Under the pieces are notes generated by a model. That model saw only the letters and a list, made by a program, of their open reading frames with translations. It searched no databases and had not been told where the DNA came from. Both the position numbers and the translations under genes were made by a program. Source: Thiodiazotropha sp050305635 (GTDB taxonomy: Bacteria > Pseudomonadota > Gammaproteobacteria > Chromatiales > Chromatiaceae). From it: a DNA stretch of 64,000 nt. The DNA lies in NCBI GenBank assembly GCA_050305635.1, contig JBNLFS010000148.1, positions 1 to 64,000 of the forward strand. Reading direction: 5' to 3'. Positions 34,614 through 44,000 of this stretch are shown piece by piece; position 1 is the first letter of the stretch, and the number at the start of each line of letters is the position of its first letter.

Positions 34614-34703
34614 CCTGGCTTGCCCGCAACGTCTCCTCGCTGCCGTTTGACGCCTTGTTCGACAGCTCCTCCAAATGCGCCACGGAATTATCGATACCTT
34701 TCA
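34614..34703 (-). repeat. 90-bp copy of a chemoreceptor gene end
   Basis: This stretch matches 39787-39876, near the 3' end of the chemoreceptor gene at 39731, with one difference seen by eye in 90 bases, in the same orientation. The rest of that gene is absent. Such high identity points to recent copying or a rearrangement. The two copies form direct repeats around the HD-GYP gene. Confidence 0.75.
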
Positions 34704-34957
34704 GCTTGGGTTTCTTATCGGTGACGTGCGATTAACTCTTCCGTTGCCAGCAAATTCAGCAACGATTCCGAACTGGAAGATTATGTACGGTGAAGTGGTA
34801 CAAACGGCTATAGAGTAATCCGCACCATACAAGTAGCTCCAGACCCCGAACCCAGGGCCGCTGAGCATAGCCTCAGAAGCCCCCCTGGCGCGGTCGTTGC
34901 GCTAGCCGGCATCCCCGTCATGGTTTCCGAACCGGCTCATGCCTATCCGGGTAGTAC

Positions 34958-37900
34958 TCAGCTCGTGGCCATGGCCAGGGTATTCCAGTCGAACTCGTGG
35001 TCGTTGAGCAGTTGCAGGCAGGCATCCACCACCTCGCTGTCGTAGAGCCTGCCTCTGCCGGAGGTGATCTCCCCGATGGCGTCCTCCAGGGTCAGCGCCG
35101 ACCGGTAGGGACGGTGGGAGGCCATCGCCTCGACCACGTCGGCCACCGCCAGGATGCGCGCCTCCAGCCGGATCTCGTCGCCTTTGATCCCGTACGGATA
35201 GCCGCTGCCGTCGAGACGTTCGTGGTGCTGCACCACCATCTGCGCCAACGGCCAGGGAAACTCGATACCCTTGACGATATCGTAGCCCACCTGGGGATGG
35301 CTGCGGATGAGCATGAACTGCACCTCGTCGAGCTTGCCGGGGCGGTTGAGTATCTCAGTAGGCACATAGACCTTGCCGATGTCGTGGATCATGGCGCCGA
35401 GGCGCAGGCCCTTGATGAATGCCTCGTCCATGCCCATGCAACGCGCGATGGCGGTCGCCAGTTCGGCGGTGCGCTGCTGGTGGCCGGCGGTGTAGGGGTC
35501 GCGCTTTTCGATAGTCAGAGCGATGGCCTGGATGGTCTGCAGCAGGGAGCGCTCGGTGTGTTCGACGAACGCTTTGCGCTCCGTCTCCGCCGCCTTGCGC
35601 TCGCTGATGTCGATGATGCTGGAGCGGCTCTCCTGCACCCGGCCCGCCTCGTCGAAGACGGACTCCACGGTGAGGCTGACCCAGACCGGTGTACCGTCGG
35701 GGCGCGCCATCTGCACCTCCTCGTCACGCACCGGCAGGCCCTGTTTGAAGCGCTCCAGAATCTCCCGGGCGCGACCCTTGCCCATCGGCCCCTCGGCATA
35801 GAGCGTCAGCACATGCGCTCCTTTGAGCGACTCGAACTCGCGCCCGATGATGCGGGCGAAGGCGGGGTTACACTGGAGGATGGTGCCGTCGGCCGCACTG
35901 ACTGAGGCGAAGCCGCTGGGCGCGGTGTCGAAGAGATTGTGATAGCGGTGTTCGCTCTCCTCCAAGGCGGACTGCACCGCCTCGGCGGCGGCGCGTTCAC
36001 GCAGGGCGCGGATGCCGTAGGCGAGGTCGTCGGCCAGCTCCTGCAGCAGGGTCACCTCCGCCTCGTCGAAGGCGTCGACCCGGTCGCTGAAGATGACCAG
36101 CACGCCGATCACCTGTCCCTGCGCGCACAGGCGCATCGCCACCAGGGACTCGAAGCCGAGGGCGGCGGCACGGGCGTGCCAGGGTGTCGTCTTATGGTCG
36201 AAATCGCGTTCGATCAGATGGCCCTCCATGGCGAGGGCCCGATGCAGCGGCGTGGTGCGGCCGCTGTCGTCCAGCAGGGAGGCGATCGGCTCCAGGGAGC
36301 CGCCATGGCAGACCACGGGACTCAGATCCCCGTCCGCCTCGTAGACCACGCAGGCGTAGGGATGCCCGCCGGTCTCCACCAGCACCCGGCAGACGCTGCG
36401 CAACAGCGACGACTCGTCGTGGGAGTGCACCAGAACGCTGTTGCCCTGGCTGAGAGTGCGCAGGGTGCGGTTGAGACGCGACAGCTCCTCCTGGCGCCGA
36501 CGCAGCTCGGTGACATCCTGCACCGTGCCCACCATGCGCAGCGGCGAGCCGTCCTCGGCATAGTCGACCTTTCCCATCTCGTGCACCGTGCGCACGCTGC
36601 CGTCGGGCCACACCACCCGATGGTCCACCGCATAGTCGGCGTGCTGTTCGATAGACGTGTTGACGGCATCGATGACCCGCTGCCGGTCCTCCTCGTACAC
36701 GTAGGAGAGAAAGGCGTCGTAGCTGGCGCCGAACGCCTGGGGGGCGATGCCGAAGATGCGGTAGATCTCGTCGGACCAGCTGAGGGTGTTGTTGACGATG
36801 TCCCAGTCCCAGTTGCCGAGGTGGGCGATGCGTTGCGCCTCCTTGAGGCTCTGGCGGCTCTGCCTGACCCGCGACTCGGCCTCGTGGCGGCTGATGGCGT
36901 TGGCGATGATCTCGCTGCCGATGCGTAACAGCCGCTGCTCCTCCTGGCTCCACTCGCGGCGCCGGCTGGAGCACTCCAGACCGATCATGCCTGCGAAACG
37001 GCTGCCGCGAAAGATCGGCACGATCAAGGTGGACCGGGTGCTCCGATCTCGCAGCAGCGCGCACACCGCATCGGCTTCGGGCGGCAGCTCGGCCAGGTCC
37101 GGCACCGGCACCGTCTCGCGGCGCCGCAGCCGCTCGCTGAGCCATAGGCACTGCGCCGGATCGAACACCGGCGCCGGCTGCCGCGCCTGCGCGGGCCGGC
37201 TCCATAAGTAGCGCTCCACAATCCGTTCGCTCTGCGGATCGATGTCGATAAGGTAGACCCGGTCCACGTCGACAAACCGGCCGATCTCTTGCAGCGACTC
37301 GACGATGGCCGTATCCAGCCCGGTGCCGTCGGTGCCGAGGAAACGCGCCGCCAGGGTGCCCAGCAGCGACTCCATGCCGACCCGGTAGCGCAGTGTCGCC
37401 TCCGCGCGCTTGATTTCGCTCAGATCGAGCAGGGTGGCCACATACCCCTGCAGCGCACCCAGATCGTCGCGGATCGTGCTCAGGGTGAGATGGCAGGGAA
37501 CCTCGCTTGCCTCGCCGCGCAGCACGATCTCGCCCTGCCAGCCACCGTTCCCGCCGGCCAGCGCCAGCAGCGACTCCTGCTCCAACGGCAGACGCATCTC
37601 GGACATGAGCGTCCGCAGATCGAGGCCCGTGAGTCGCTCCGGCTCCCGGTGCAGCATCTCGGCCGCCGTCCGGTTGGCGAACAGGATGCCGCCCCCGGCG
37701 TCGATGATGAGCACCACTTCGCTGGCCTGTTCCAGCGCCCGGATCAAGGTGCGCTGGCGCGCTTCAGCCCTGCGGGCGGGGGTGACGTCCTCAAGGATAT
37801 GGATCGCATGTCCCAGGCTGCCGTCGGGGCGTTTGATGGCGAAGGAGTTGGAGATGAGGATGGTCCCATCGTCGAGTTTCAGCTCCTCTCCCCCCTGGGG

Positions 37901-39232
37901 CGATCTTTCCGGAAAATGACTGCAGGTGTCGAGGGGCTGCTCCAGCCGGGGAAAGATCTCCCAGTAGTAGCGTCCCTCGATCCGCTCCAGCGGCAGGCCG
38001 CTGCGCGCGATATAGGCAGGGTTTGCGTGCACCACGCGCAGGGTCGAATCGTGGATGAAGATGGGATGGGTGATGGCGTCGAAGGCGTCGTTCCAGTCGC
38101 GAAGGACGAGCTCGAGGCGACGATGGCTCTCTTGAAGTTCCATCGTCCGTTCCTCAACCTTGGCGGCGAGATTGTCGCGCGCCTCGCGCAGGGCCGCGTC
38201 GGTCTTGCGCAGACGATGGTTGAGCCGCACCACATAGGCGTTGGCCGCCGCCAGCAGCAGCAACAGCAGCGTGATCACCGCCAGCCAGCCGCCGTATTGA
38301 GCGGCCAGGTCGCCGAAGCGGATGGGGTCGAGAATTTCGTAGGGGCCGACGCGCAGCTCCTGCATCAGCTCCCGCACCGGCTGGTAGTTACCGGGCACCG
38401 ACCAGCCGTTGGATTCGCTGGCGATGGCCGCGGGGTGGTCGTGGGGCATGGTAAGCAGCGCCGCCGCGACACTGTCGCTCAGCGCCGCCGGGGTCCCCTT
38501 GACCCGGGCCAGGGGCCATTCGGGATAGAGATGGGTACTGATCCGGTAGTCGAAACCGGGATAGGTGCGGGGATTGAGAATCCTGATGGCGTCCAGGTCG
38601 ATCTTGCCTTCGGCGGCCATCCGCTCCAGGGTATCGGTGCGCACGGTGCCGGCATCGCTGCGCCCCTGCAGCACCGAGTAGACCACTGCGTCGTGGGTGC
38701 CCTCGAAACTCAGCGATGCGAAGTCGCTCCGCGGATCGATATCGTGATGGACCAGCTCGCGCACCGCCATCAGATAGCCGCCGAAGGAGTTCTCCTTAAC
38801 GGCGGAGAAACGGCGGCCTCTCAGATCCTCCAGCACCGCGATATCCCGGCGCGAGGCGAGGGTGAAGAGGGTGCCGCCGAAACGGTTGTAACCCTCGCCC
38901 TGGGGACCGCGGTTGAGCAGGGTGACGATGCGGCTGGCGCCGAAGCGCACATCGAGTTCCACGTAGATGGCCGAGTTGGCCAGCACGAAGTCGATGTCGT
39001 GGTGGGCCACCGTATCGTAGATCCGCTCGAAGTCCACGGGTACGATGACGAACCGGTAAGCCGGCAGACGCTCGCTCAGGTAGTCCGCCGTCGGCTGCCA
39101 GCGGGTGACCGTCGGTTCGGCACCTCGCTTGGCGAGCACCCCGATCGTCACCTCCTGCTGGGCCCACAGGGGGGAGAGGCCGAAAAGCCATAACAGTAGG
39201 ATGATCCAGCGATGGTCAGCTCTCGGGCTCAT
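34958..39232 (-). CDS. PhnD-PAS-GAF-HD-GYP hybrid sensor
   Basis: 1424 residues. A signal peptide (LLLWLFGLSPLWAQ) leads into a periplasmic PhnD-type binding domain (25-310: VTIGVLAKRGAEPTVTRW, YPEWPLARV), one TM helix (about 322-345) and a short coiled coil. PAS (385-490), PAS (500-620), GAF (630-790), PAS (800-920), GAF (935-1075) and PAS (1085-1205) follow, then HD-GYP (1215-1400). The phosphodiesterase residues are present: MIHDIGKVYVPTEIL and HHERLDGSGYPYG. It should sense a periplasmic anion and hydrolyse c-di-GMP. No kinase or receiver domain is seen. The region 39233-39549 upstream has no gene. Confidence 0.88.
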   Translation of the reverse strand: MSPRADHRWIILLLWLFGLSPLWAQQEVTIGVLAKRGAEPTVTRWQPTADYLSERLPAYRFVIVPVDFERIYDTVAHHDIDFVLANSAIYVELDVRFGASRIVTLLNRGPQGEGYNRFGGTLFTLASRRDIAVLEDLRGRRFSAVKENSFGGYLMAVRELVHHDIDPRSDFASLSFEGTHDAVVYSVLQGRSDAGTVRTDTLERMAAEGKIDLDAIRILNPRTYPGFDYRISTHLYPEWPLARVKGTPAALSDSVAAALLTMPHDHPAAIASESNGWSVPGNYQPVRELMQELRVGPYEILDPIRFGDLAAQYGGWLAVITLLLLLLAAANAYVVRLNHRLRKTDAALREARDNLAAKVEERTMELQESHRRLELVLRDWNDAFDAITHPIFIHDSTLRVVHANPAYIARSGLPLERIEGRYYWEIFPRLEQPLDTCSHFPERSPQGGEELKLDDGTILISNSFAIKRPDGSLGHAIHILEDVTPARRAEARQRTLIRALEQASEVVLIIDAGGGILFANRTAAEMLHREPERLTGLDLRTLMSEMRLPLEQESLLALAGGNGGWQGEIVLRGEASEVPCHLTLSTIRDDLGALQGYVATLLDLSEIKRAEATLRYRVGMESLLGTLAARFLGTDGTGLDTAIVESLQEIGRFVDVDRVYLIDIDPQSERIVERYLWSRPAQARQPAPVFDPAQCLWLSERLRRRETVPVPDLAELPPEADAVCALLRDRSTRSTLIVPIFRGSRFAGMIGLECSSRRREWSQEEQRLLRIGSEIIANAISRHEAESRVRQSRQSLKEAQRIAHLGNWDWDIVNNTLSWSDEIYRIFGIAPQAFGASYDAFLSYVYEEDRQRVIDAVNTSIEQHADYAVDHRVVWPDGSVRTVHEMGKVDYAEDGSPLRMVGTVQDVTELRRRQEELSRLNRTLRTLSQGNSVLVHSHDESSLLRSVCRVLVETGGHPYACVVYEADGDLSPVVCHGGSLEPIASLLDDSGRTTPLHRALAMEGHLIERDFDHKTTPWHARAAALGFESLVAMRLCAQGQVIGVLVIFSDRVDAFDEAEVTLLQELADDLAYGIRALRERAAAEAVQSALEESEHRYHNLFDTAPSGFASVSAADGTILQCNPAFARIIGREFESLKGAHVLTLYAEGPMGKGRAREILERFKQGLPVRDEEVQMARPDGTPVWVSLTVESVFDEAGRVQESRSSIIDISERKAAETERKAFVEHTERSLLQTIQAIALTIEKRDPYTAGHQQRTAELATAIARCMGMDEAFIKGLRLGAMIHDIGKVYVPTEILNRPGKLDEVQFMLIRSHPQVGYDIVKGIEFPWPLAQMVVQHHERLDGSGYPYGIKGDEIRLEARILAVADVVEAMASHRPYRSALTLEDAIGEITSGRGRLYDSEVVDACLQLLNDHEFDWNTLAMATS

Positions 39233-39549
39233 GTATGATTTCGTCGTAGAAACGGAAATCTGGGGACGCGGTCTTCCGGCTCCGCAGTACCGTCGAAATC
39301 GCCCTGATCAGCGGTGCCCGCGCACTTCTTCCGTCATTCCGGTTCAGAGAAGGTCATAGTGACACCAAAATAATAGTCCAGTTTTGCAGAGGTCACCGTA
39401 CTTGCGGCAGGGCGCCGGGATTCGCGTGAACGAAACTCCCACCTCAGATCCTAAGGCCGTGTCGACTCTTGCGCGATGATTCGCATGTGTCTGACATGAC
39501 GGTCCTTAAGAATTAGGCAGTCGCCCGTATAAACGCTGTAATGAAGTAA

Positions 39550-39688
39550 CAGGCTGTTGAAATTCGCTCAGACGAGTGCGAGACAAGGCGAAAACCGCCG
39601 AAAAAGCGCAGTTTACTGAAGTAAATGAGCCTTTTGAGGCGGTTTTCAACGCAGGATCGTACCGTCTGAGTAGCATTTCTACAGCCTG
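39550..39688 (+). repeat. 139-bp palindromic dispersed repeat, copy 1
   Basis: The ends read CAGGCTGTTGAAATTCGCTC and CATTTCTACAGCCTG, near-inverted copies. Inside, AAAACCGCC pairs with GGCGGTTTT around a TTTACTGAAGTAAAT centre, so the whole can fold as one long hairpin. A copy of the same length is at 60867-61005 and a partial one at 18902-18945. No coding capacity. A MITE or REP-like element. Confidence 0.75.
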
Positions 39689-39730
39689 CTAACCCGGATG
39701 ATCAGTTTTACAATCCTCAAGCCCTGACGG

Positions 39731-41674
39731 TTAAACCTTGAATTGCAGCACGATGCCTTTCAACTCCTCGCCCAGGTGCGCCAGTTCCTGGCTTGCCCGC
39801 AACGTCTCCTCGCTGCCGTTTGACGCCTTGTTCGACAGCTCCTCCATATGCGCCACGGAATTATCGATACCTTTCACCGCGGCCGATTGCTGCTCAGAGG
39901 ATGATGCGATGTGAGTGTTGACCTCGGAGATCACCGACACGGAGTTGACGATATTAGTCAGGGAGATGCTGGCTTTCGAGGCTTTGTCCACCGTATCCTT
40001 GGCGCTCGCAACACTGTCTCCCATCACCTTTACCGCCTTGGCGGTACCTTCCTGGAGACCCTGGATGATCTTTTGAATCTCTTCCGTGGACTGTTGCGTT
40101 CTGCTGGCCAGTGTTCTTACTTCATCGGCAACCACCGCGAAGCCACGCCCCTGCTCCCCGGCCCGGGCCGCTTCGATCGCCGCGTTCAATGCAAGCAGAT
40201 TCGTCTGATCCGCAATCTCCCGGATCACACCCAGCACGGATCCGATGGCGACACTGTCCCGCTCGAGATTATTGATGACATCGGCCGCACTCTCGACCTC
40301 GCTGGCGAGCGTTGAAATAGCCTCCACTGTCTGTTTGACAACCGACTGGCCTTTATCGGCCTCGTTGTCGGCATCCCGGGCATTGGTTGCCGCGCGTTCA
40401 CTGCTTGCCACGATGCCCTTGACGGAGTCTGACATCTCCATGACGGCATTCACGACCAGACGAACCTCATCATGCTGTTTGCTGATATCCGCGTTACTGC
40501 GCTCGGCAATGGTCTTGAGCCGTTCTGCCGCCGAAGCCAGCTCCTGGGTCGATGCCCCCGCCTTGATAATGCTTTTCTGTATTCGCTCGACGAACCCGTT
40601 GAAGGCCGAAGCAAGCCGGTCGATTTCCGTATCACCCTTTACCGGCAAACGCTGGGTCAGGTCACCGTCACCCGATGAGATGTCGTTCATGGCGGCGGCC
40701 AGGGTGTTTACGGGTCTCAGGATTCTCAACAGCACAAAGCCGCTGATCGCCGCGAGGACGACAATGCCCGCGATCAGCAAAACACCGGTTTGACTCACAA
40801 CCAGTTGACTCGAGGTGTTCGAAATCGTCTCTTCAGCGGTGTCGTTGGATGTCTGATTCTCGGCCAGAAGCGTCTGGTTCACCCCTTTCAGCTTGGCGAG
40901 TATGTCCCCTGATTCTGTCAGCATGACCTCCCGCACCTTGTCCCGACTCGAAGCGATCATCGCTTTATAGCGGGCATCCGCGGCCTCGACCTCCTGTTTC
41001 ACCCGCTCAAAGGAGATGCCGAGAATGATGGAACCCACCACTTCGTTGTCCAGCCGTAACTCCTTTTTAACTTCACGAACATCCTGGTCACTCGCACCAG
41101 CCGATATCACCTTGTCGATGGGCGTGCGCCCCTGGCCACTTTGCAGAAGCGCTTGCACCTTGGGATTCCCCCGGTCCAGGTAGCGGGTCAGAGCACGACC
41201 CTCCTTGTTGAAATAGACCGCGTAGACCACCTGCGGATTTCTGTTGGCGATCTTCACATAGCCGATAAGGGTCGCGAACTTGTTGCTGAGAATGGGTTCC
41301 ACAGCGACTTCCGCGAGCATGTCCGCCAAGGCATCCACAGACTCAAGGACATTCTTGGTGTAGATTTCCCGGGATGTTTTCAGTTCCTGATCCAAATTGG
41401 TTTCAAGGTAACCGCCCAGCGATTCACCCGCATTCTGCGCCATCGCCTGAATCGAGTTACCCACGACCTCAAGACTGTCATCCAGGGAACTCTGCATCTG
41501 CTGCTGTTTCACCTGAAGCGTGTCGATCACGCCACTTTTCAGCTCTCCGATACTGCTGATACCGAGATAAACCGATATCGCAGAGAGACCCACCACCGCG
41601 GCTCCAACAGCAGCAATCGTGAGCACAAACAGCTTACCTTTCAATTGCGCCGTAATGTGCGTGTTGTCTTTCAT
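39731..41674 (-). CDS. Methyl-accepting chemotaxis protein
   Basis: 647 residues from the ATG at 41674 (MKDNTHITAQLKGKLFV), preferred over an upstream start for its normal N-terminus. TM1 is at about 13-37, followed by a periplasmic cache-like sensor of about 250 residues, TM2 (about 288-310), HAMP and a signalling hairpin (NLLALNAAIEAARAGEQGRG, FAVVADEVRTLASR). It ends GIVLQFKV with no CheR pentapeptide. It lies 139 bases downstream of a PhnD-type binding protein, repeating the pair at 18984-21542. Confidence 0.9.
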   Translation of the reverse strand: MKDNTHITAQLKGKLFVLTIAAVGAAVVGLSAISVYLGISSIGELKSGVIDTLQVKQQQMQSSLDDSLEVVGNSIQAMAQNAGESLGGYLETNLDQELKTSREIYTKNVLESVDALADMLAEVAVEPILSNKFATLIGYVKIANRNPQVVYAVYFNKEGRALTRYLDRGNPKVQALLQSGQGRTPIDKVISAGASDQDVREVKKELRLDNEVVGSIILGISFERVKQEVEAADARYKAMIASSRDKVREVMLTESGDILAKLKGVNQTLLAENQTSNDTAEETISNTSSQLVVSQTGVLLIAGIVVLAAISGFVLLRILRPVNTLAAAMNDISSGDGDLTQRLPVKGDTEIDRLASAFNGFVERIQKSIIKAGASTQELASAAERLKTIAERSNADISKQHDEVRLVVNAVMEMSDSVKGIVASSERAATNARDADNEADKGQSVVKQTVEAISTLASEVESAADVINNLERDSVAIGSVLGVIREIADQTNLLALNAAIEAARAGEQGRGFAVVADEVRTLASRTQQSTEEIQKIIQGLQEGTAKAVKVMGDSVASAKDTVDKASKASISLTNIVNSVSVISEVNTHIASSSEQQSAAVKGIDNSVAHMEELSNKASNGSEETLRASQELAHLGEELKGIVLQFKV

Positions 41675-41813
41675 AACCACACTACCCTTGCTTGTGAACC
41701 AGGCTCGATTCGAATCACGATCGCTTGTGAATTCCAAATCGAGTTAACCAACCGACCGCCCGGCATTCTCACACCTATGATTGAACCGGTGAGACTCTGC
41801 GGTGCCTATCCGA

Positions 41814-42713
41814 TCACTCAGAGTATGCACCCACCTTGAGCAGTTTTTGCAGCGCCTCGACGCCACTGTAGTCCAGCGGCTTTGCCCAACCGACAATCTT
41901 TGCATTCTTGGCCGCGGGATCATCCGACTTCAGCGTCAGAAGCGCCTCGACGACCCGACCTGCGGCGGCGTCATCCGTCGCAGCAACTTTGGCAAATGGC
42001 CATTCCGGATAGAGTGCGGTGCTGATGACAAAAGGGAAATCATCGTATTTCTTAGACGCGATGATCTTGAACTCCGACAGACCGATATCGCCCGCCGCAG
42101 CCATTCGCTCAAGGGTATCGGTGCGAACGGTTCCCGCATCCACGGTACCGTTCTGTATGGCGTATACCACGTTGTCGTGTTTTCCACCGAACTCCACTTT
42201 GGAGAAGTCCTTCATGGGATCGATACCGGAATCGAGAAACTCCTTGTAGGCCATCTGCCAGCCACCGAAAGAACTTTCCTGCACCGCCATAAAGGATTTG
42301 CCTTTGACATCCTCAAGGCTGTTGATATCGTCGCGATCAACATAGGTCAGTATCACCCCACCAAAGGACTGGAGCGGTTTACCCTGGCGTGAATTGATCA
42401 TGGTCGCGATCGCTTTGCTGCCGTACTTGACCTGCGCGGTCACGAACATGGATGAATTCACCAGAAAATAATCAACCTTGCCATCCTGTATCGCAGGCAT
42501 CACCTCGGTGAAGTCCAGAGGCACCACGGTAAAACTGTCTCCCGGGACTTTTTCAGTCAGGTAGCTACCCAGCGCCCCCCAGGTGGAGATTGCCTTGGAC
42601 GCGCCGTTCTTGGCCAAAACCCCGATTTTGTACTCACCGGCCATGGCGCTGTTCAGAGCAGACACCGAGATCATCAGCGCGGAACCCAGGATCGATGCGA
42701 TAATTTTATTCAT
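41814..42713 (-). CDS. PhnD-type periplasmic binding protein
   Basis: 299 residues with a signal peptide (ISVSALNSAMAGEY). The PhnD-like fold is seen in YKIGVLAKNGASKAISTWG, FTVVPLDFTEVMPAIQD, DVKGKSFMAVQESSFGGW, GGKHDNVVYAIQNGTVDAGT and ALYPEWPFAKV. GGAGG sits 6 bases before the start. It is closest in wording to the N-terminal domain of the HD-GYP hybrid next door (VRTDTLERMAAEG or AAG in both), which suggests duplication. No transport genes are adjacent. It probably presents a ligand to the downstream chemoreceptor. Confidence 0.86.
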   Translation of the reverse strand: MNKIIASILGSALMISVSALNSAMAGEYKIGVLAKNGASKAISTWGALGSYLTEKVPGDSFTVVPLDFTEVMPAIQDGKVDYFLVNSSMFVTAQVKYGSKAIATMINSRQGKPLQSFGGVILTYVDRDDINSLEDVKGKSFMAVQESSFGGWQMAYKEFLDSGIDPMKDFSKVEFGGKHDNVVYAIQNGTVDAGTVRTDTLERMAAAGDIGLSEFKIIASKKYDDFPFVISTALYPEWPFAKVAATDDAAAGRVVEALLTLKSDDPAAKNAKIVGWAKPLDYSGVEALQKLLKVGAYSE

Positions 42714-43069
42714 GTAACCTCCAACCCTCTGTTATTGACGTAGCATTAAATGACTGAGCACAAGTTTTTCTCATGCCTTCCGATGTGGCAGCGGCAGCTG
42801 TGTTCGCCCGCCAGACGGACATGGCGTTAAGGCTTTGCAGGAAAAACGATAAGTGCCACATATCTAAATATAGTAATAACTACACCTTCGACCATTGTTC
42901 AGTAAACTTTAAGTCATTCTATTCTTACGCCCGTTCTCACCGCACAAACCAGGCACCCGGACACAGCCATGGGTTCATGCGCTGCCACCGTAACACACCA
43001 GAACTGTCAACTATTGCCAACGACAAACAAATCCAATAGGGTGACAGCCAGCCAAACCAGCCAGACCCC
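42714..43069. other. Intergenic, divergent promoter region
   Basis: 356 bases between the binding-protein gene and the ABC ATPase gene, locally AT-rich around 42850-42930. One 88-codon frame inside it is not protein-like. No repeat or structured element was recognised. Confidence 0.45.
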
Positions 43070-43993
43070 ATGATTCGACTGCAACACATCGACTATCACT
43101 ATCCGCAGTGCCCTCCCCTGTTCTCCGGGCTTGACCTCGACATCGCGCAGGGCAGCCTGTTCGGATTACTTGGGCCCAACGGCGCCGGTAAAACCACCCT
43201 GATCTCCCTGATGACCGGTCAACGCACACCTCATGGGGGTGATGTACGAATCGGCGGGCTCGACTACCGTACGCACCGCAAAACCATCCTCGGCTCGCTG
43301 GCCCACATCCCCCAGGACTACGCCTTCTATCCCCAGCTCAGCGCATTGGAGAATCTGCAGTTTTTCTCCGGCCTCTACCCTGGGATGCGTCAGCAGCGTG
43401 CGCAGCGGATCGACCTGGCGTTGCAGATCACGGGGCTGACTGAGCATGCCCGTCGTCCGGCAAAGCAGTTCTCCGGGGGGCTCAAGCGGCGTCTCAATCT
43501 GGCCATTGGACTGCTCAACCAGCCTCGTCTGATCTTCCTCGACGAACCCACCGTGGGCATCGATCCGCAATCGCGCCACTTCATCCTGGCCTCGATCCGC
43601 AAACTCAATGAAGCCGGCAGCACCATCGTCTACACCAGCCACTATATGGAGGAAATCGAGCAGCTCTGCGACCGGGTGGCGATCATCGATCACGGGCGGA
43701 TTCTTGAGCAGGGCACGCTGAGCGATCTGCTCGGGAAGCACCCCCTACTAAGGATCGAGCTTGACCCCCAGACGCCCGAGGAACCGCTGCTACAGCTCGA
43801 AGCAGACCTCTCCCGGTTGGGACTGAGCCGCTCCCGGCATGCCTTCATCGGCCACCCGGAGGGCGTCGATGATCTGCCGGCACTGCTACGCCTGTGCGGC
43901 GAACGGGGGATCCGTGTCACCGGCCTCAGTTACGGCAGGCAGGACCTGGAGAAGCGCTTTTTCGAACTGACCCACACCCACCTCAGGGACTGA
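43070..43993 (+). CDS. ABC transporter ATPase, ABC-2 exporter type
   Basis: 307 residues. The Walker A is GPNGAGKTT, the signature is FSGGLKRRLNLAIGL, the Walker B is RLIFLDEPTVGID, and the switch histidine is in YTSHYMEEIEQL. The C-terminal extension is typical of drug- and lipid-type ABC-2 exporters. It pairs with the permease that starts 7 bases downstream. It is the first gene of a six-gene operon that continues with an ACP and ketosynthases, so the exporter probably moves the lipid or polyketide product. Confidence 0.92.
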   Translation: MIRLQHIDYHYPQCPPLFSGLDLDIAQGSLFGLLGPNGAGKTTLISLMTGQRTPHGGDVRIGGLDYRTHRKTILGSLAHIPQDYAFYPQLSALENLQFFSGLYPGMRQQRAQRIDLALQITGLTEHARRPAKQFSGGLKRRLNLAIGLLNQPRLIFLDEPTVGIDPQSRHFILASIRKLNEAGSTIVYTSHYMEEIEQLCDRVAIIDHGRILEQGTLSDLLGKHPLLRIELDPQTPEEPLLQLEADLSRLGLSRSRHAFIGHPEGVDDLPALLRLCGERGIRVTGLSYGRQDLEKRFFELTHTHLRD

Positions 43994-44000
43994 CCCCGGC

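Noticed and set aside
37289..39193. 634-codon frame on the plus strand
   Set aside because: Antisense shadow of the PhnD-HD-GYP gene, rich in His, Gln and Gly.
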